Part shown: piece by piece, positions 17,213 to 29,496 of the stretch
Layout of the letters: the number at the start of each line of letters is the position of its first letter
How positions within the stretch are numbered: position 1 is the first letter of the stretch
Origin: Ovis canadensis
Lineage: Eukaryota > Chordata > Mammalia > Artiodactyla > Bovidae
Length of the DNA: 64,000 bases
NCBI RefSeq assembly: GCF_042477335.2
Contig: NC_091262.1
Location: 18,051,001-18,115,000, forward strand
Direction: 5' to 3'
Notes under the pieces: model-generated
Databases searched by the model: none
Seen by the model: only the letters and a program-made list of their open reading frames with translations
What the model was told of the DNA's origin: nothing
Made by a program: the position numbers and the translations under genes

Positions 17213-17785
17213 ACATATATATACCTCATCTTTATCCACTCATCTGTTGATGGACACTTACGTTGTTTTCATATATTGGTCATTATAAATAATGCTGCAG
17301 TGAACATTGGGGTACATATATCTATTTGAATTTTCTTTTTGATATAAATCTATTTTGAATAAATCTATTCATTTTCTTTGGATATAAACCCAGGAGTGAA
17401 ATGGCTGGATCATATGGCAGTTCTATTTCCAGTTTTTTTAGGAAACTCTATACTGTTTCCATAATGTTTATACCAACTTACACTCTCACCAACAGTGCAT
17501 CAGGGTTCCATTTTCCTCCACATCCTAGCCAATATTTATTATTTGTAGACATTTTGATGATAGCCATTCTGACAGGTGTGAGGTGACATCTCATTGTGGT
17601 TTCGATTTGCATTTCCCTGATGATCAGTGATGTTGAGGATATTTTCATGTGCCTGTTGGCCATCTGTATGTCTTTTTGGAAAAATGTCTGTTTAGGTCCT
17701 CTGCCCAGTTTTAAATCAGGTTTTCTTTTTATATTGAATTCTATGAATTCTTTATACATTTTGGATATTTAGCCCTTATTAGATT
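17213..17785 (-). mobile_element. L1 LINE 3' part
   Basis: Reversed L1 ORF2 C-terminus: the minus strand reads FQKDIQMANRHMKISSTSLI near 17650-17710. It ends in TATATATATACC next to BovB. It is broken at the start of the Bov-tA on the right. Confidence 0.85.
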
Positions 17786-17800
17786 TACTTAAACCTAAAT

Positions 17801-17932
17801 GCATGCATGCATGTTAAGCCTCTTCAGTCATGTCTGACTCTGTGCGACCCCATGGACAGCAGCCCACCAGGCTCCTCTGTCCATGGAATTCTCCAGGCAA
17901 GAGCACTGGAGTGGGTTGCCATTTCCTTCTGC
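17801..17932 (-). mobile_element. Bov-tA SINE, truncated
   Basis: Reverse partial SINE (CAGTCATGTCTGACTCTGTG ... GTGGGTTGCCATTTCCTTCT). A (TGCA)n-like segment lies at its left end. The flanks TTAAACCTAAAT and TTAAATCTAAAT look like a diverged target duplication. Confidence 0.88.
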
Positions 17933-18494
17933 ATTAAATCTAAATAAGACTTATTTAACCTAAGTCTTAAATGTTCCTTTATATGGCCCTGTATATTTAT
18001 CATTACTTTCCCAAGACAGTGTACATTTATTTATATTAATTCAATAATTAAGAAAAAAGCAAAACTTTTCTACTGATAGCCCCTTGGACATTCAAAGTTC
18101 TCATTTCAATTCTTTGGAGCTTGTAAGTGAGTCTGGATAGGGTATTTAGTTACCCACTACATACAATGTCAATGCAAAGAGCTCCTAGGAAAGATAAAGA
18201 AAGACCAAAGGGTCCTAGAGGTTGATAAGGAAAAGACATGAAGAGAGAGCTCAAAAAAAGTAAATATAACCAGCTCTCACACACAATAAAACATGCTAAG
18301 TCTCACTCATCTTAAGATAAATGCATATCAAAACTATACTGAGACATCTTTTTTTCACATAGCAGATTAGGAAAAACCAAAAATTTGATAACACTGTAGT
18401 CAGGCCTATAGGGAAACAGACAAGCACATACACTGTGGAGGCAAACAGGAAAAACTCCCATGGAGGGTGATTTGGAGGCATATGTTCTTTGGCC

Positions 18495-18747
18495 TGTTGG
18501 GGCTTCCCAGGTGGTGCTAGTGGTAAAGAACCCACCAGCCGGTGCAGGTAGATGTAAGAGACACAGTTTCCATCCCTGGGTCAGGAAGATCCTCTGGAGG
18601 AAGGCACAGCAACCTACTCGAGTATTCTTGCCTGGGGAATCCCATGGATGGAGAATCCCATGGATGGGGGAGCCTGGCGAGCTACAGTCCACAGGGTAGA
18701 ACAGAGTCAGACGCAACTGAAGCGACTTACTACGCACGCACACACAC
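18495..18747 (+). mobile_element. Bov-tA SINE with internal duplication
   Basis: Forward Bov-tA flanked by the 11-bp duplication GTTCTTTGGCC at 18484-18494 and 18748-18758. It contains a local tandem duplication of AATCCCATGGATGG-type sequence at about 18637-18667, not in the usual SINE. Confidence 0.92.
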
Positions 18748-18925
18748 GTTCTTTGGCCCATTACTTCGAGAATTTACTGTGTAGATACACTTGTATATGT
18801 GTGAAAAGACATCAACAGCATTATTCGTTATATACCTAAATGTTAGTAGCCCAAATGTCCATTAGAGGGGACTGCTTACTGAAGTATAATACAATAAATA
18901 AATACATAAACTGAGGTACAATACA

Positions 18926-19593
18926 GTACTGCTGGAAGATCATGGCATCCGGTCCCATCACTTCATGGGAAATAGATGGGGAAACAGTGTCAGACTTTAT
19001 TTTGGGGGGCTCCAAAATCATTGCAGATGGTGACTGAAGCCATGAAATTAAAAGACGCTTACTCCTTGGAAGGAAAGTTATGACCAACCTAGATAGTATA
19101 TTCAAAAGCAGAGACATTACTTTGCCGACTAAGGTCCGTCTAGTCAAGGCTATGGTTTTTCCTGCGGTCATGTATGGATGTGAGAGTTGGACTGTGAAGA
19201 AGGCTGAGCACCGAAGAATTGATGCATTTGAACTGTGGTGTTGGAGAAGACTCTTGAGAGTCCCTTGGACTGCAAGGAGATCCAACCAGCCCATTCTGAA
19301 GGAGATCAGTCCTGGGTGTTCTTTGGAAGGAATGATGCTAAAGCTGAAGCTCCAGTACTTTGGCCACCTCATGCAAAGCGTTGACTCATTGGAAAAGACT
19401 CTGATGCTGGGAGGGATTGGGGGCAGGAGGAGAAGGGGACGACCGAGGATGAGATGGCTGGATGGCATCACGGACTCGATGGACGTGAGTCTGAGTGAAC
19501 TCCGGGAGATGGTGATGGACAGGGAGGCCTGGCGTGCTGCGATTCATGGGGTCGCAAAGAGTCGGACACGACTGAGCGACTGAACTGAACTGA
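18926..19593 (+). mobile_element. BovB LINE, 3' 0.67 kb, with target duplication
   Basis: A 5'-truncated, well-preserved BovB 3' end with an ACTGAACTGAACTGAA-type tail. It is flanked by ACTGAGGTACAATACA at 18910-18925 and 19594-19609. The frame fragment of 167 codons ([20 protein letters not shown] onward) is the C-terminal part of the BovB polyprotein. It lacks the RT core and is not functional. Confidence 0.93.
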
Positions 19594-19810
19594 ACTGAGG
19601 TACAATACAATAGATGCTATGCATTTGTCAAAAGAATGATGATAAATGTGTGAGAGAAAGAGGCAAGGTACAGAACAGTGTGTGTGATCAGCTACCCACT
19701 GTGTAAAAGAGGGAAAATATGAGTCTACATTTGTTTTGCTTGTATACGTACAAAGACAATCTGGAAGGATGTAAAAACCAAAGAATTGTAAATTGTCACT
19801 ATGGTTGTTG

Positions 19811-22630
19811 AGTAGTATGACTGTATTCAAACAACTGAAGTTTTAGGATCTTGGCAAGGAAAAAGACATGAAGTCATTCACTCTGCCTTTTCCTCTGCAT
19901 GTCTTCAGGCAGAGATACACACCCTCGAATTCAAACAATAAAAATTGACTCCAGCTGATTTGCGTCAAAACTGGGACTGTCATCTGCCTTCTAAATCTCA
20001 AAGCAGGCACATACAAAAAAGCAAAAAGCCAAGATAAGGGGTTCTCTGTAGGTCACAGAGTTATGAGTTGATGTATTTAACTCATGGATTTGAAGGGAAC
20101 CCCACAGGTGATTACAAAGTGGCCTCTGAAAAGTTAAAAGCAAGCACCACAAATGTATCTGCCTAAAAGATAATGCTTAACAGAAGCAAACGCCTGCAGC
20201 CTCACCCTTCTGCCCTGAGACAAAAATGAAAAGAAGATTTTCAGTCTGAGTAAGAGTTTACATTCCTGCGCGCCCCACTCCTCTGTGGCTAGGTTTGTAG
20301 CCTGTGGCTGAGTTGGACACAGTTGCTCTGTGATTGTCACATTCACTATTTTCCTCTATGGAAATGTCCAATGTACTACAAACTTCTTCGGTTAATACAA
20401 CCCTCACCAGACAACAATATGGCCCTTTATTTTTACGAGTGCTGTTCTGATGATTAAAGCAAGAAATGCCACGACTCCTTGGAAATCACAAACATGCCAA
20501 GAAAGCTGGGTTCGGCTACTGTGGCCCTTTGCCCATCAAAACCTGACTCAGCCATCACTATTTCTCTGAGTTCAAGGCACTCCTTATGGATAGCTTTTGG
20601 CTGAACATTTAGGATACTCATGAATATTAGAACTTTGAGCTTTAGTAAGAGACATACAGATTTTGTAATCTGGCCAAAAAAAAAAAAAAGCATTCTGAAG
20701 ATGAGGTGAGGAAAGATTTCGACTTCAATGAAAACACTTTCAACTAAAACTTTAATTAAATAGTTTTAATTAAAACAATTTTGATGATTAAATTGGGGTC
20801 ATCACATTTCAGTGATAAACACATTTTGAAAATGAGGACTTGTCAAGTTTTAAATTCTATGCCTTTTATAGCTTTAAGCCCCCAAAATCAAAGATCCCCA
20901 TTTTTAAGGACCTCCTCATTTTTATCAGTATAATATCATCATTTTCACTAACAGAAACAGGATCCAGCTGAGGCTATATGATTTACTGAGGATTTACCAA
21001 GCATGCGTACTTAGCAAACAGATTCTAACCAGTTCTGTGTTATAGATGAGGACTGGGGTACAGAAAGATGAGGATTTGAACCTGCCTCCTTCCAACTGCC
21101 AAGTCCACGTTTTAACATCATCACTCAGTTTCTCCTGAGGTTGTGCAAATTGCACACCTGGGAAATGCCAAGGAGAGGCTGGAAGACAATATCCAGACAG
21201 TAGGCTGAGGCCTGACTGTAGCCACAAACTCCTATACATAACAAACTCAACAAGCCATGTGAGCACAGAGAACAAGGAGACCTGATAGGGCCAGAAACCA
21301 TTGTGCAAGAGGTGAGCAAGGTTCAGGAGTGCTGCAAGGCTGCACGGAGTGCATCTAGGAAGTAAGGCCTCCAAAGCCACCAGCAGGGGTACTGCGCAGA
21401 GGGAAAGCCCACAGTAAGCCCTTCTCCAGTCTGCACCAGGCAGTACAGGGCCAAGGTTCCTGTCCCTTGTGTGCTAGAGACGAAGTGTGAAACCTCAGGT
21501 GGTGGCTGACACTCGGGAGGTTTGTGTAGTCCCCCGCCCAGAAGACATACACCCAGATGTACCCCCAGGGCAACCTGCTACAGTCTCCCTGCCCAACTCT
21601 TTGCAGCCTGCATTAACCAAAATGGCCTTCACAGACAGTTTTGGGGAATCCCAGACACAAAGATCAACGTCCAACCACATACCCACAAACATTTGAGGAA
21701 GATTAACATCATAAAGGAGAAGCACCCAACTCTGATAACCGCACCTCCAAGCAAGGCAGCTGCAGATAGGCAAGAAGAGACTCCTCCCCAACCCCATCTC
21801 CCCACACGCAAAGCTAAATTAAGTTCCCTGCTATTGAGCCAAGGACCTAATGCCCCTAGGAGCATGCTGGCTGCCACCCCCGCCCCCACCACCACCCAGG
21901 GCAGGAGAGGATGAGGCGTATTCCACTACAGCTCTCCCTTGGGCCTTAGAGTCTCCAAGGGGAAGTGAGCAGTTGACAGTGACAATGGTTGGGCAAGGCA
22001 GGGCCTTGCCAGATCTGAGAACCTGCACCTCTTGCTTTCCCCTTTTATTACTGCTCAGTGGGAAAGCCTCCACAAATAACCCAGTCACCGAGATAAGGGC
22101 GTGTGGGCAAACTTTGGACTGGCTGATGATTAAACTTGCTATTGGCAACCACTACTCTCATCTGGGAGTCAGGGCCTGAGCTCCCCTAAGCAGGATCTCA
22201 GGCTCCAGCTTTCCAGAATCTGGGGGCCCCATTTCCACCTAGAAACAGTGTTATATAGCAAGAACCAGCCCTCAAAATAAATATGAGTGATGTCTTAGAG
22301 AGATACAAGGGGACGCAACATCCATATCAAAGAACTGGCTGAAAAGCTGGGAAATTAAAATGAAAGAGGTGATCTATAAAACACAATAGGTTTGCTACAG
22401 AGCATAATGGACAGAGCCAAAGGACAAATCAGCAACGTGGAAGACCAAGCAGAGGCTGCAGTACCAAGACACAGAGAAGTTAAAGCACAAACAAAAAATG
22501 GAGAGACAGGGAAGGTGCTCTGGGTAAGCTCCAGGCTCTGCCCACAGAGGATGGGGTGGGGGGATGGGATGCCCCAGAGAGCCAACCTGAAGGGGAAAAG
22601 TTAAAATTTTACAAAACCTTCTCCTTCTCC
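19811..22630. other. LRRK1 intron sequence
   Basis: Mostly unrecognised sequence with a MIR at 20960-21130 and an A-run near 20670. Overlapping open frames at 21.5-22.2 kb run on both strands in GC-rich sequence and show no protein family signature. Confidence 0.5.
20960..21130 (+). mobile_element. MIR SINE
   Basis: An ancient mammalian MIR recognised by GTTATAGATGAGGACTGGGG, AGATGAGGATTTGAACCTGC and the following segment. Degraded. Confidence 0.6.
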
Positions 22631-22639
22631 TCCTGCCTC

Positions 22640-23045
22640 TGTAACTCAGCTTGCCCCTGGTAAAGTCTAGATCACGTAGGTCATATAATCTCAGAAAGCG
22701 GGGCTTACAATACTAGGAACTGGAGTTTATCTCACTCACCCTTGTCCTGCTCTTTGCAATTGCCCAGCCCCTGCAAACCTGCTTAATCATGCCTGTCCAT
22801 GTAAAGGACAGGTACCCCCTTGCCCATCTTGACTGCTGTTCCCACACATGCAAAATCCCTTAGTTTAAACCAGCCTATTAACAGCTAGTGTTGTCCACTG
22901 CAGTCTGTCCATAAAAACTCTGTAACCCCTTTGTTCGGGGCTCAGAGCTTAGAGTGTTAACTCCCCTGGGCTGGCTGGCGTAATAAACCTGAGTTCTCCA
23001 ACTCTCCGAGTGTGATGCTTGGTTTTCTGCGAGAAACCCACAGCA
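22640..23045 (+). mobile_element. Solo LTR, class I ERV-like
   Basis: LTR architecture is visible: a TATA-like CATAAAAAC near 22911, a GTTCGGGGCTCAGAGCTTAG segment, then a poly(A) signal AATAAA at about 22982, followed by CTCCAACTCTCCGAGTG and a CA end near 23042. No internal retroviral genes are attached on either side. Boundaries and family are inferred. Confidence 0.6.
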
Positions 23046-25510
23046 GCGGGGACAGGGAAGGTGGGAGGCCGTTCTCTCCTTGGGCCCAGGCGGCTGTGGA
23101 CTAATGGTTAGTCCACAGACTAAGGAGTTCTGCTTGGTGACACCTGAGGGAAATGTGTTGTGGGCTACCTTTCTTGAAGGCAGTGGGATGATTCGCGCAG
23201 ATTAAAATGGAGTCCAAGGGCGAGATACTTAGTTATTTCAAGGAAGGGATTAAGGGATGCCGGTCAGCCTAGGCAGTGGAGCCAGAGACAGCAGAGACAG
23301 GACTGGCCTCAGCAGCACTGATTTCCCACCAGAGCAGCCCACATGAATATTTGAGAGTCAGCTCCCCGATGCTAGAAGTAAGCAAGCATAGTCTGAACAA
23401 ATAATCAGAGGATTTAAGCCTCAGATCCAGATTAAAAGTAAAAGCCCCATCAGACTCAGAGCTTCTGCAGAGGGCAGGTCTTCGCCGGCAGGAAGCACAG
23501 CTGTGTCAACCGCTCCCACACAGATGGACACCACTGTCACTTCTCCGGAGATCTGGGCTGCCGCTCAGCCTCCTTCCCCTTCACCTCCCGGTAAGGGACT
23601 CTTGACTGGACACTGGCCGCTCCCTGGCGGCCCAAGCTGCTCCTGCAGCCTGATCCCTTCCTGGCAAGGCCCTGTCCTCCCAGCAGGCACGGACAGGACA
23701 CCGAGTCCAGGCAGAGCTCCAAGGCGTGCGTGGGCAGTTATGCTCGGAAAGGCACCCAAACCAGGAATCTGCCCCTTGGAGGATTTCCTCCCGAGGCTCA
23801 CTGAGGAAGCATGTGGCCACACAAGAGGCACTTCCTATTTAGGCTATTTCTATTTCTAGAAGGCAGACAAATCTACTTGGCTCTTCCATTAAGAAGTTAT
23901 TTTCAGTATAGATTTGAAAAACTCAAAGCAAGAAGAAAAGGATATTGGAAGTAGATATGTCAAAACCTGGGACTCGAGGGCCCTCTGGAATGTTCCCATC
24001 TCCTTCTTCTGTCCATGCTGGGCCCAGTGGAGCACAGTGTTCAGCAGCAGGCAGCAGAGCTCAGGGCAGCTCACAGAGAGGAGAGGGGTGAGACTCCCTC
24101 GGGTGACGTCTGTCCAAGTGCCCCCCAGCCTCATGGTCCTGAGGAATCTTACCAAGCATTCCTGGCCAGAATTATCTGGAAGTTTCCTCACTTCTCTGCT
24201 TCCCAGGAGCCCTAACCTCAGCTGACAGGACAGGTTTTTCCACTTTGACTAGCGTGAGGCAGATGGAGAAGAATGTCTAAAGACCTGTTTGTCAAACTGG
24301 CTCACCCCGCAGTCCTGGCCCGGGATCTCACTGACCCTTGCTCTCTCAGCTCACGCACTCAGGACCCATCCACACTTTCCAAGTGTTCCTTCCGTATCCA
24401 AGGCTGGGGTAATGCTGACATGAGAGTATGGTTGTGACGAGCCTTTCTGGGGCAGAACTGTGCTGCACAAACCCAGGAGAGGCACCTATAGCCCGCCTGG
24501 TACCACATGTATGTTCATGGGCGCTGCAAGGGTTAACCATTCTGAGCAAGCACAGGGTGGGCTGCGCAAGTCAAAACAAGTAGAAGTACTAACAAACACA
24601 CCCGGTATACACACACAAAAGACCACTACCAAAACTCCCAAAGTAAAAAAAGTTAGTTGTTTTTTTCTTTTAATTAATTTTTATTAAAGTTTGGATCTTT
24701 TCCTATAATGGTAAGATTATTTCCAAAGCACGCTACCTTCCAAGGATTTTTAAAGGGTGATTTTATTCCAATATTGAGAATAACTTGAGTATATCACTGC
24801 TCCTCTTTCTGACAGTTTTCCTCAGGCACTGCTGAGAATTAAGTCTGCAAGGATCTTTCCTGGGGTGAAGTTGGTGGACTGGGAAGGCAGGACTCCCCTG
24901 GGGAGAAGGGTGGGGCAGAAAACTCATCCAATAGGGACAGAACTAAGAGGGTAAGCCCTGTGAGAGGCACAGCTGCAGATTCCTGAAGCCAAATATTGCC
25001 CCATTTAATTCAGAAAGAAGTGAATGAGAGAGGCCAGTTAAAGCAAAATTTAACCTTGGAAGTCAGCACCCAGTGATGGAGGAGGTATGCAGGTTGGATC
25101 CTAATCACAAAATTTCTGTACTTAGACAACAATTTTTTAAGTAAATTGCAATATTATTCTCCTGGCTGCAAAAGTAATGCAAAACAAGAACAAAAGAACA
25201 CATGCTCATTGTAGAAAACATAAGCTCTACAGATAAGTAAAAGCTATAATCCCTGAGGACTGTACTACTCTTTGAGTGTCACCTGCTCCCAGGCTGTGGT
25301 CTTGGTGCACATATTTCTGGTTTGTGAAAATGAAATCCAACATGCAATGTTTTAAAATAGGGCCCCCAGAGCTCTGGGTTCAAGGCAAAGATCATTTTAT
25401 CAGTGAGATTCACCACTCCCATCCCTCCACGACAGCCCATCGAAGCGACCCCACTGCTAGCTGTTGGGGGGCTGGGGCTTCCTGTCAAGGTTCACAGGAG
25501 AAAAGGGCTC
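23046..25510. other. LRRK1 intron sequence, no gene seen
   Basis: Apparently single-copy sequence. The GC-rich part at 23.5-23.85 kb gives overlapping open frames on both strands, with no conserved motif or splice pattern. AT-rich stretches lie near 24.65 and 25.1 kb. Confidence 0.5.
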
Positions 25511-25522
25511 TGCTGGATGCTT

Positions 25523-25711
25523 GTGAAAGTCACTCAGTCTTGTCCGACTCTTTGCAACCCCATGAACTATAGACCATGGAATACTCCAGGCCAGAATACT
25601 GGAGTGGGTAGCCTTTCCTTTCTCCAGGGGAATCTTCCGAACCCAGGGATCGAACCCAGGTCTCCTGCATTGCAGGTGGATTCTTTACCAGCTGAACCAC
25701 AAGGGAAGCCC
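25523..25711 (-). mobile_element. Bov-tA SINE, first of two at one target
   Basis: Reverse Bov-tA with a small deletion in the GACTATAGACCATGGAATAC part. It is bounded by TGCTGGATGCTT at 25511-25522 and TGCTGGCTGCTT at 25712-25723. Confidence 0.93.
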
Positions 25712-25723
25712 TGCTGGCTGCTT

Positions 25724-26003
25724 GCTGCTGCTGCTACTGCTGCTAAGTTGCTTCAGTCATGTCTGACCCTGTGCGACCCCAGAGATGGTAGCCCACCAGG
25801 CTCCGCCATCCCTGGGATTCTCCAGGCAAGAACACTGGAGTGGGTTGCCATTTCCTTCTCCAGTGCAGGAAAGTGAAAAGTGAAAGAAGTCGCCCAGTAG
25901 TGTCCGACGCTTTGCAACCCCATGGACTGCAGCCTACCAGGCTCCTCCATCCAGGGGATTTTCCAGGCAAGAGTACTGGAGTGGGGTGCCATTGCCTTCT
26001 CCA
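25724..26003 (-). mobile_element. BOV-A2 dimeric SINE, second at the same target
   Basis: Two Bov-A monomers in reverse orientation separated by AGGAAAGTGAAAAGTGAAAG. A (GCT)n-like start TGCTGCTGCTACTGCTGCTA is seen on the left. It is bounded by TGCTGGCTGCTT at 25712-25723 and 26004-26015. Confidence 0.93.
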
Positions 26004-26079
26004 TGCTGGCTGCTTAAATAAATATAAATATGTGAATAAGATATATTTTTTAAAGAATTGAGCCCACCACCCCCTATTG

Positions 26080-26480
26080 TGGTAGATGGAATGATGGACA
26101 CCAATTTTTACCTTCTGCCTACATCCACAGCCTGGCAGCGGCCTCCTCATGGAGGCAGCTCTTCACTTGGGCTTCTTTATGTGACTTGTTTCGGCTAAGG
26201 GTGGAGCATGGTGGCAACAGCCTGTCAGTCTGAGCCAAAGCCTTAATAGACTCTGCTTGCTTCTACGTTCACTGCTTGCACCTCTGCAACCGGCAGGGAA
26301 GAAGGCACCACGCCAGCCTGCTGGGCTCTGAGGAGATGAGCCATGCGGAGCAGAGCCACAGACTACAGGGTGCAGCAGAGCCCCAGAACTCCCATGGGTT
26401 AGTGGGCCAGGAATAAACGCTGACGGTATATCCGACTGAGATTCTGCCTGTCTGGATCCGGGTTCAGAGACGTTGAGCCA
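26080..26480 (+). mobile_element. MLT1-like LTR (ERVL-MaLR)
   Basis: An ancient LTR suggested by GGGCTTCTTTATGTGACTTG, GAGATGAGCCATGCGGAGCA and AATAAACGCTGACGGTATAT with CGACTGAGATTCTG. No internal genes. Confidence 0.5.
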
Positions 26481-27440
26481 CTCAGCTGAGGTAACCCAGC
26501 ACTAAAAACTGGCCTAATGAGCCCCGCAGGCAGGCTCTTGAGCCCTCCTCACACTGAGTGAGTCCCAGGAGTGCCTCCTCACACCGTCTCACTCAGTAAG
26601 AGGAAACACAGATTTAGCCACCCGTGGGGCTCTAAGCAAGACAGGCACGAGGGTGTGCATCAGTCCAGCACACACGGAATTAGTAGCGGCTCCTTATCCA
26701 GAGTCGAAGGTAATGGGTTCTGCATTCCCAGCTTCCACACAAGCCCCCATGGTGACACTGTCCTCCTCTGGACCCAGCAAGAAAGGACACAGTGTCCTCC
26801 ACTGTCCTCAGTCCCTGCCCTCAGTCAGCGCCCCCCGTCATAGTCCTCAGTCAGGGTCCTCGGTCCCTGCCCTCAGTCGCTGCCCTCAGGCCAGCTGAGT
26901 GGTAGAGGAAGAGGCCAGGAGGGGCCCCATGCCTGACTGCCAAGCCACGTAAGCAGCCTGTTGCCAGCGGCAAGGGGCACATTTCTTCCCCGTGGGCCCT
27001 GCGGCAGGGCCTCCACACAGCTCCTCCCCTGCCTGCCATTATGGGACCTTTTGACTCTTGGAGAGTGGGCACGCTTTTGTCCTTCATAATCTCCACAATG
27101 CTGAGCCATAGGACAGAATTTTCCAGTGTATTTCATGTCACTTTGCTCTCTTTTTCCACTCTATGGATTACATGTCTTGTTCGCTGCATAAACACATCCC
27201 TCAGCACCTGGGTTCACAAGACCTGGGTACCCCCCTGCAGGCACCCCCCAGTGTAGGCACGAGAACAGCACCAGGACAGGCTGCACAGTTCCCAACAGGG
27301 TGGTCAAACCTTGCACGTGTCCCGAGGCCCATCCAGACTGGGGCGTCGTGGAGCCCTGAGATTCCACTGGCAAACCAGGCCCTGAGAAGAGAAGACTTTT
27401 CTGAGCCTGCTCTGTGCTGCCCAGAGATCACAGCAGTCAT

Positions 27441-27545
27441 GGAGGGGGACCACGGCGGTCGGGGAGGGGGGACCACGGCATTCGTGGAGGGGGGACCACG
27501 GCGGTCAGGGACGGGGGACCACGGTGGTCAGCGAGGGGGGACCAG
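27441..27545. repeat. 22-23 bp GC-rich minisatellite
   Basis: About 4.6 units of GGAGGGGGGACCACGGCGGT plus 2-3 bases, starting at 27441, 27463, 27486, 27509 and 27532. Units differ at a few positions. The G-run in each unit could form quadruplexes on the plus strand. Confidence 0.9.
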
Positions 27546-27799
27546 CCCTAGGAGCGGCACACAGTTCAGACCCAGACCTCAAGGGAGAGAAATAGGGGCT
27601 GGGAGTATCAACCTTTGGCCTCTTGGTGCACACAAACACTTTCTGGACATCACCCACCTCAGGCCCCGAGGCAAGGCTGGTTCCTGTCTGTCCCAGGTCC
27701 CCAGGACCTCTGTGAGTCAATTAGATCCCTGTGCGCCTTGGAAAAGCCAAGGTCTCAGCCTTGCCACTTCGTTGGTGGACGGTTGGCATGGCCTGGGAG

Positions 27800-27838
27800 C
27801 CTGTTAGAGATGCCTGTTAGAGATGCCTGTTAGAGACA
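27800..27838. repeat. 13-bp tandem triplicate
   Basis: CCTGTTAGAGATG occurs three times in a row, the last copy ending GACAG. Confidence 0.9.
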
Positions 27839-28421
27839 GGGGTGTCCCACACTCAGGGGATGAGAATCTACAGCTCACCAAGGTCCTCAGGATACTGGAG
27901 TATACACCGCACTGTGAGAAAAGCTGCGCCAATGCGCTGGGCCGAATCATCCAGACCAGGTGCTTCTCACCCCCAGCTGCACATCAGGATCATGCGGTGG
28001 GAAGGCAAGAACTTTTCAAAACTCCCACGCCTGTTCCTCCCCACAGGATGCCGCTCCAGGGGGCTGGGCGGGCAGTTCCAGGCTCTGCCCAGCATTTCTG
28101 GGGCCAGGGTAGAGACGCGCTCGCTCAGACCACCAACTTGTGCCCGGGATGAGGACGGGGCAGAGTCCCTGCTGGGGCTTTCTCAGATGACACAGTCGCC
28201 CATCCAATGAGCCACAAAGGGACCCAACATCCCTGCCCCAGCCGCATTCCTCAGTGATTGCTGAGGAGAGAAGATGGGACACTGAGGGACTGCTGAGGGA
28301 GCCTGGAGAAAAGCTCTACCCCACTCAGGACTAGCATGCCATAGACAGGGCACCTTGATCTCACAGTAGTAAGGCAGGGCCTTCCTAACAAGCAAATGAA
28401 AAAATTCAAACATCTGAAAAA

Positions 28422-28440
28422 CACACACACGCACACACTC
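28422..28440. repeat. (CA)n microsatellite
   Basis: ACACACACACGCACACAC run; short. Confidence 0.85.
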
Positions 28441-28719
28441 AAACACTCTGGGAACATTTAGTGGTGGACAATGTCAAGAAGCAAATTCTTTTCTCATTCA
28501 TAATCTAATTTATGTGTAAAAGAAACCTTGCAGAAACATCACCTTAGTCAGACGTTGGGCATTTTCGATGGAGAAAAATTACTCCAGTAACTGAACATAA
28601 TGTCTGCGGAGTCAGGTACTACACTGAATCACTAACTTGACAGAGGTGCACACATACAGGTCTTCTCAAAGCCCGCAGGACGGCCTACACTTTGAGGATT
28701 GAGGGTTAAGGAAGGTTCA

Positions 28720-28915
28720 GATGGCAGTTCTGCCCATTCCAAGTTGTTGACATTGACCAAGTTTCTACATCTCTCTTTCTCTCATGTTCCTCAGGCATAA
28801 AATGGGGATAAAAGTACCATTTATAAGTTGCTGTGAGCATTAAATTTCCTAAGGCACTAAAACCAGTGCCTGGTATGTACTTAGGGTTTAACAAATATTT
28901 ATTGTTAACAATATC
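28720..28915 (-). mobile_element. MIR SINE
   Basis: Reversed MIR: CATAAAATGGGGATAAAAGT, TGCTGTGAGCATTAAAT, CCAGTGCCTGGTATGTACTT and AACAAATATTTATTG. Good preservation for its age. Confidence 0.8.
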
Positions 28916-29496
28916 AATAATATACTATTGAGGATTAAAGTGAAGCATCTCTGGTGGACAACCCAGCAATACGTAAAGAGGCTTAAAAATCTTCAAACCT
29001 AATTGTCCTGCTTCTGTAGATCAATCTCAAAGAAATAATCTCAAAACCATGTATAAAAAGGTGGACATGGAATGATTTAGGTCTGAGTCAGCAGCTAGAA
29101 GAAACCCAAATGCCCCAAAACATCCAGAAGGAGAGTAAGAATTAGGTCAATCATTTCACACATTTTTCTACTTCTTTTTTCTTTTTTCAATTTTTGTGTA
29201 ATAAACATGTAGTAGCTTTATACTGAGAACACAAAACCAAATCCCCATTTCAAAAAATCCTCTTAACCAGCACGAAATGATGCCTTGACTCTTAACATCC
29301 ACATACATTTTAAGTCCACGTAAATTTTGTCCCATGACATCTTCAATGTGTAGAATTTAAATGAGACTCCCACAATATGTTTTATAATGAAAAACTGCAC
29401 AACTCATCAAATAACTGGCACTTTACGTGTTTTGGTTGAGAACCCCTGGTTTGTGCACACAGCATGCAAAGCGGACGCCACCAGCCCTGCCCGTAC

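Larger units (their letters stand above)
18230..19810 (+). mobile_element. Old L1 LINE interrupted by a SINE and a BovB
   Basis: Diverged L1 ORF2/3' sequence seen at about 18280-18494, 18748-18925 and 19594-19810 (for example AAATGTCCATTAGAGGGGAC). Two later elements sit inside it. Outer limits are approximate. Confidence 0.65.
26481..28700. other. GC-rich LRRK1 intron sequence with small tandem repeats
   Basis: Contains CCTCAGTC-type imperfect repeats at 26795-26890, a minisatellite at 27441-27545, a 13-bp triplicate at 27800-27838 and a CA run at 28422-28440. Long open frames (for example 27163-27807 plus) arise because the minisatellite lacks stops. I see no gene. Confidence 0.5.

Noticed and set aside
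18836..19471. 211-codon minus-strand frame, and similar frames opposite other BovBs
   Set aside because: These are antisense shadows of the BovB 3' end. The same peptide recurs at every BovB copy.
22640..23045. Complete endogenous retrovirus
   Set aside because: Only one LTR-like unit is present, and no gag, pol or env-like frame adjoins it on either side.
27441..27545. CRISPR-like array
   Set aside because: Units are directly tandem with no unique spacers, and the genome is mammalian. It is a minisatellite.
27163..27807. 214-codon plus-strand frame across the minisatellite
   Set aside because: The frame is kept open by stop-free tandem repeats. There is no family resemblance, splice support or conserved motif.
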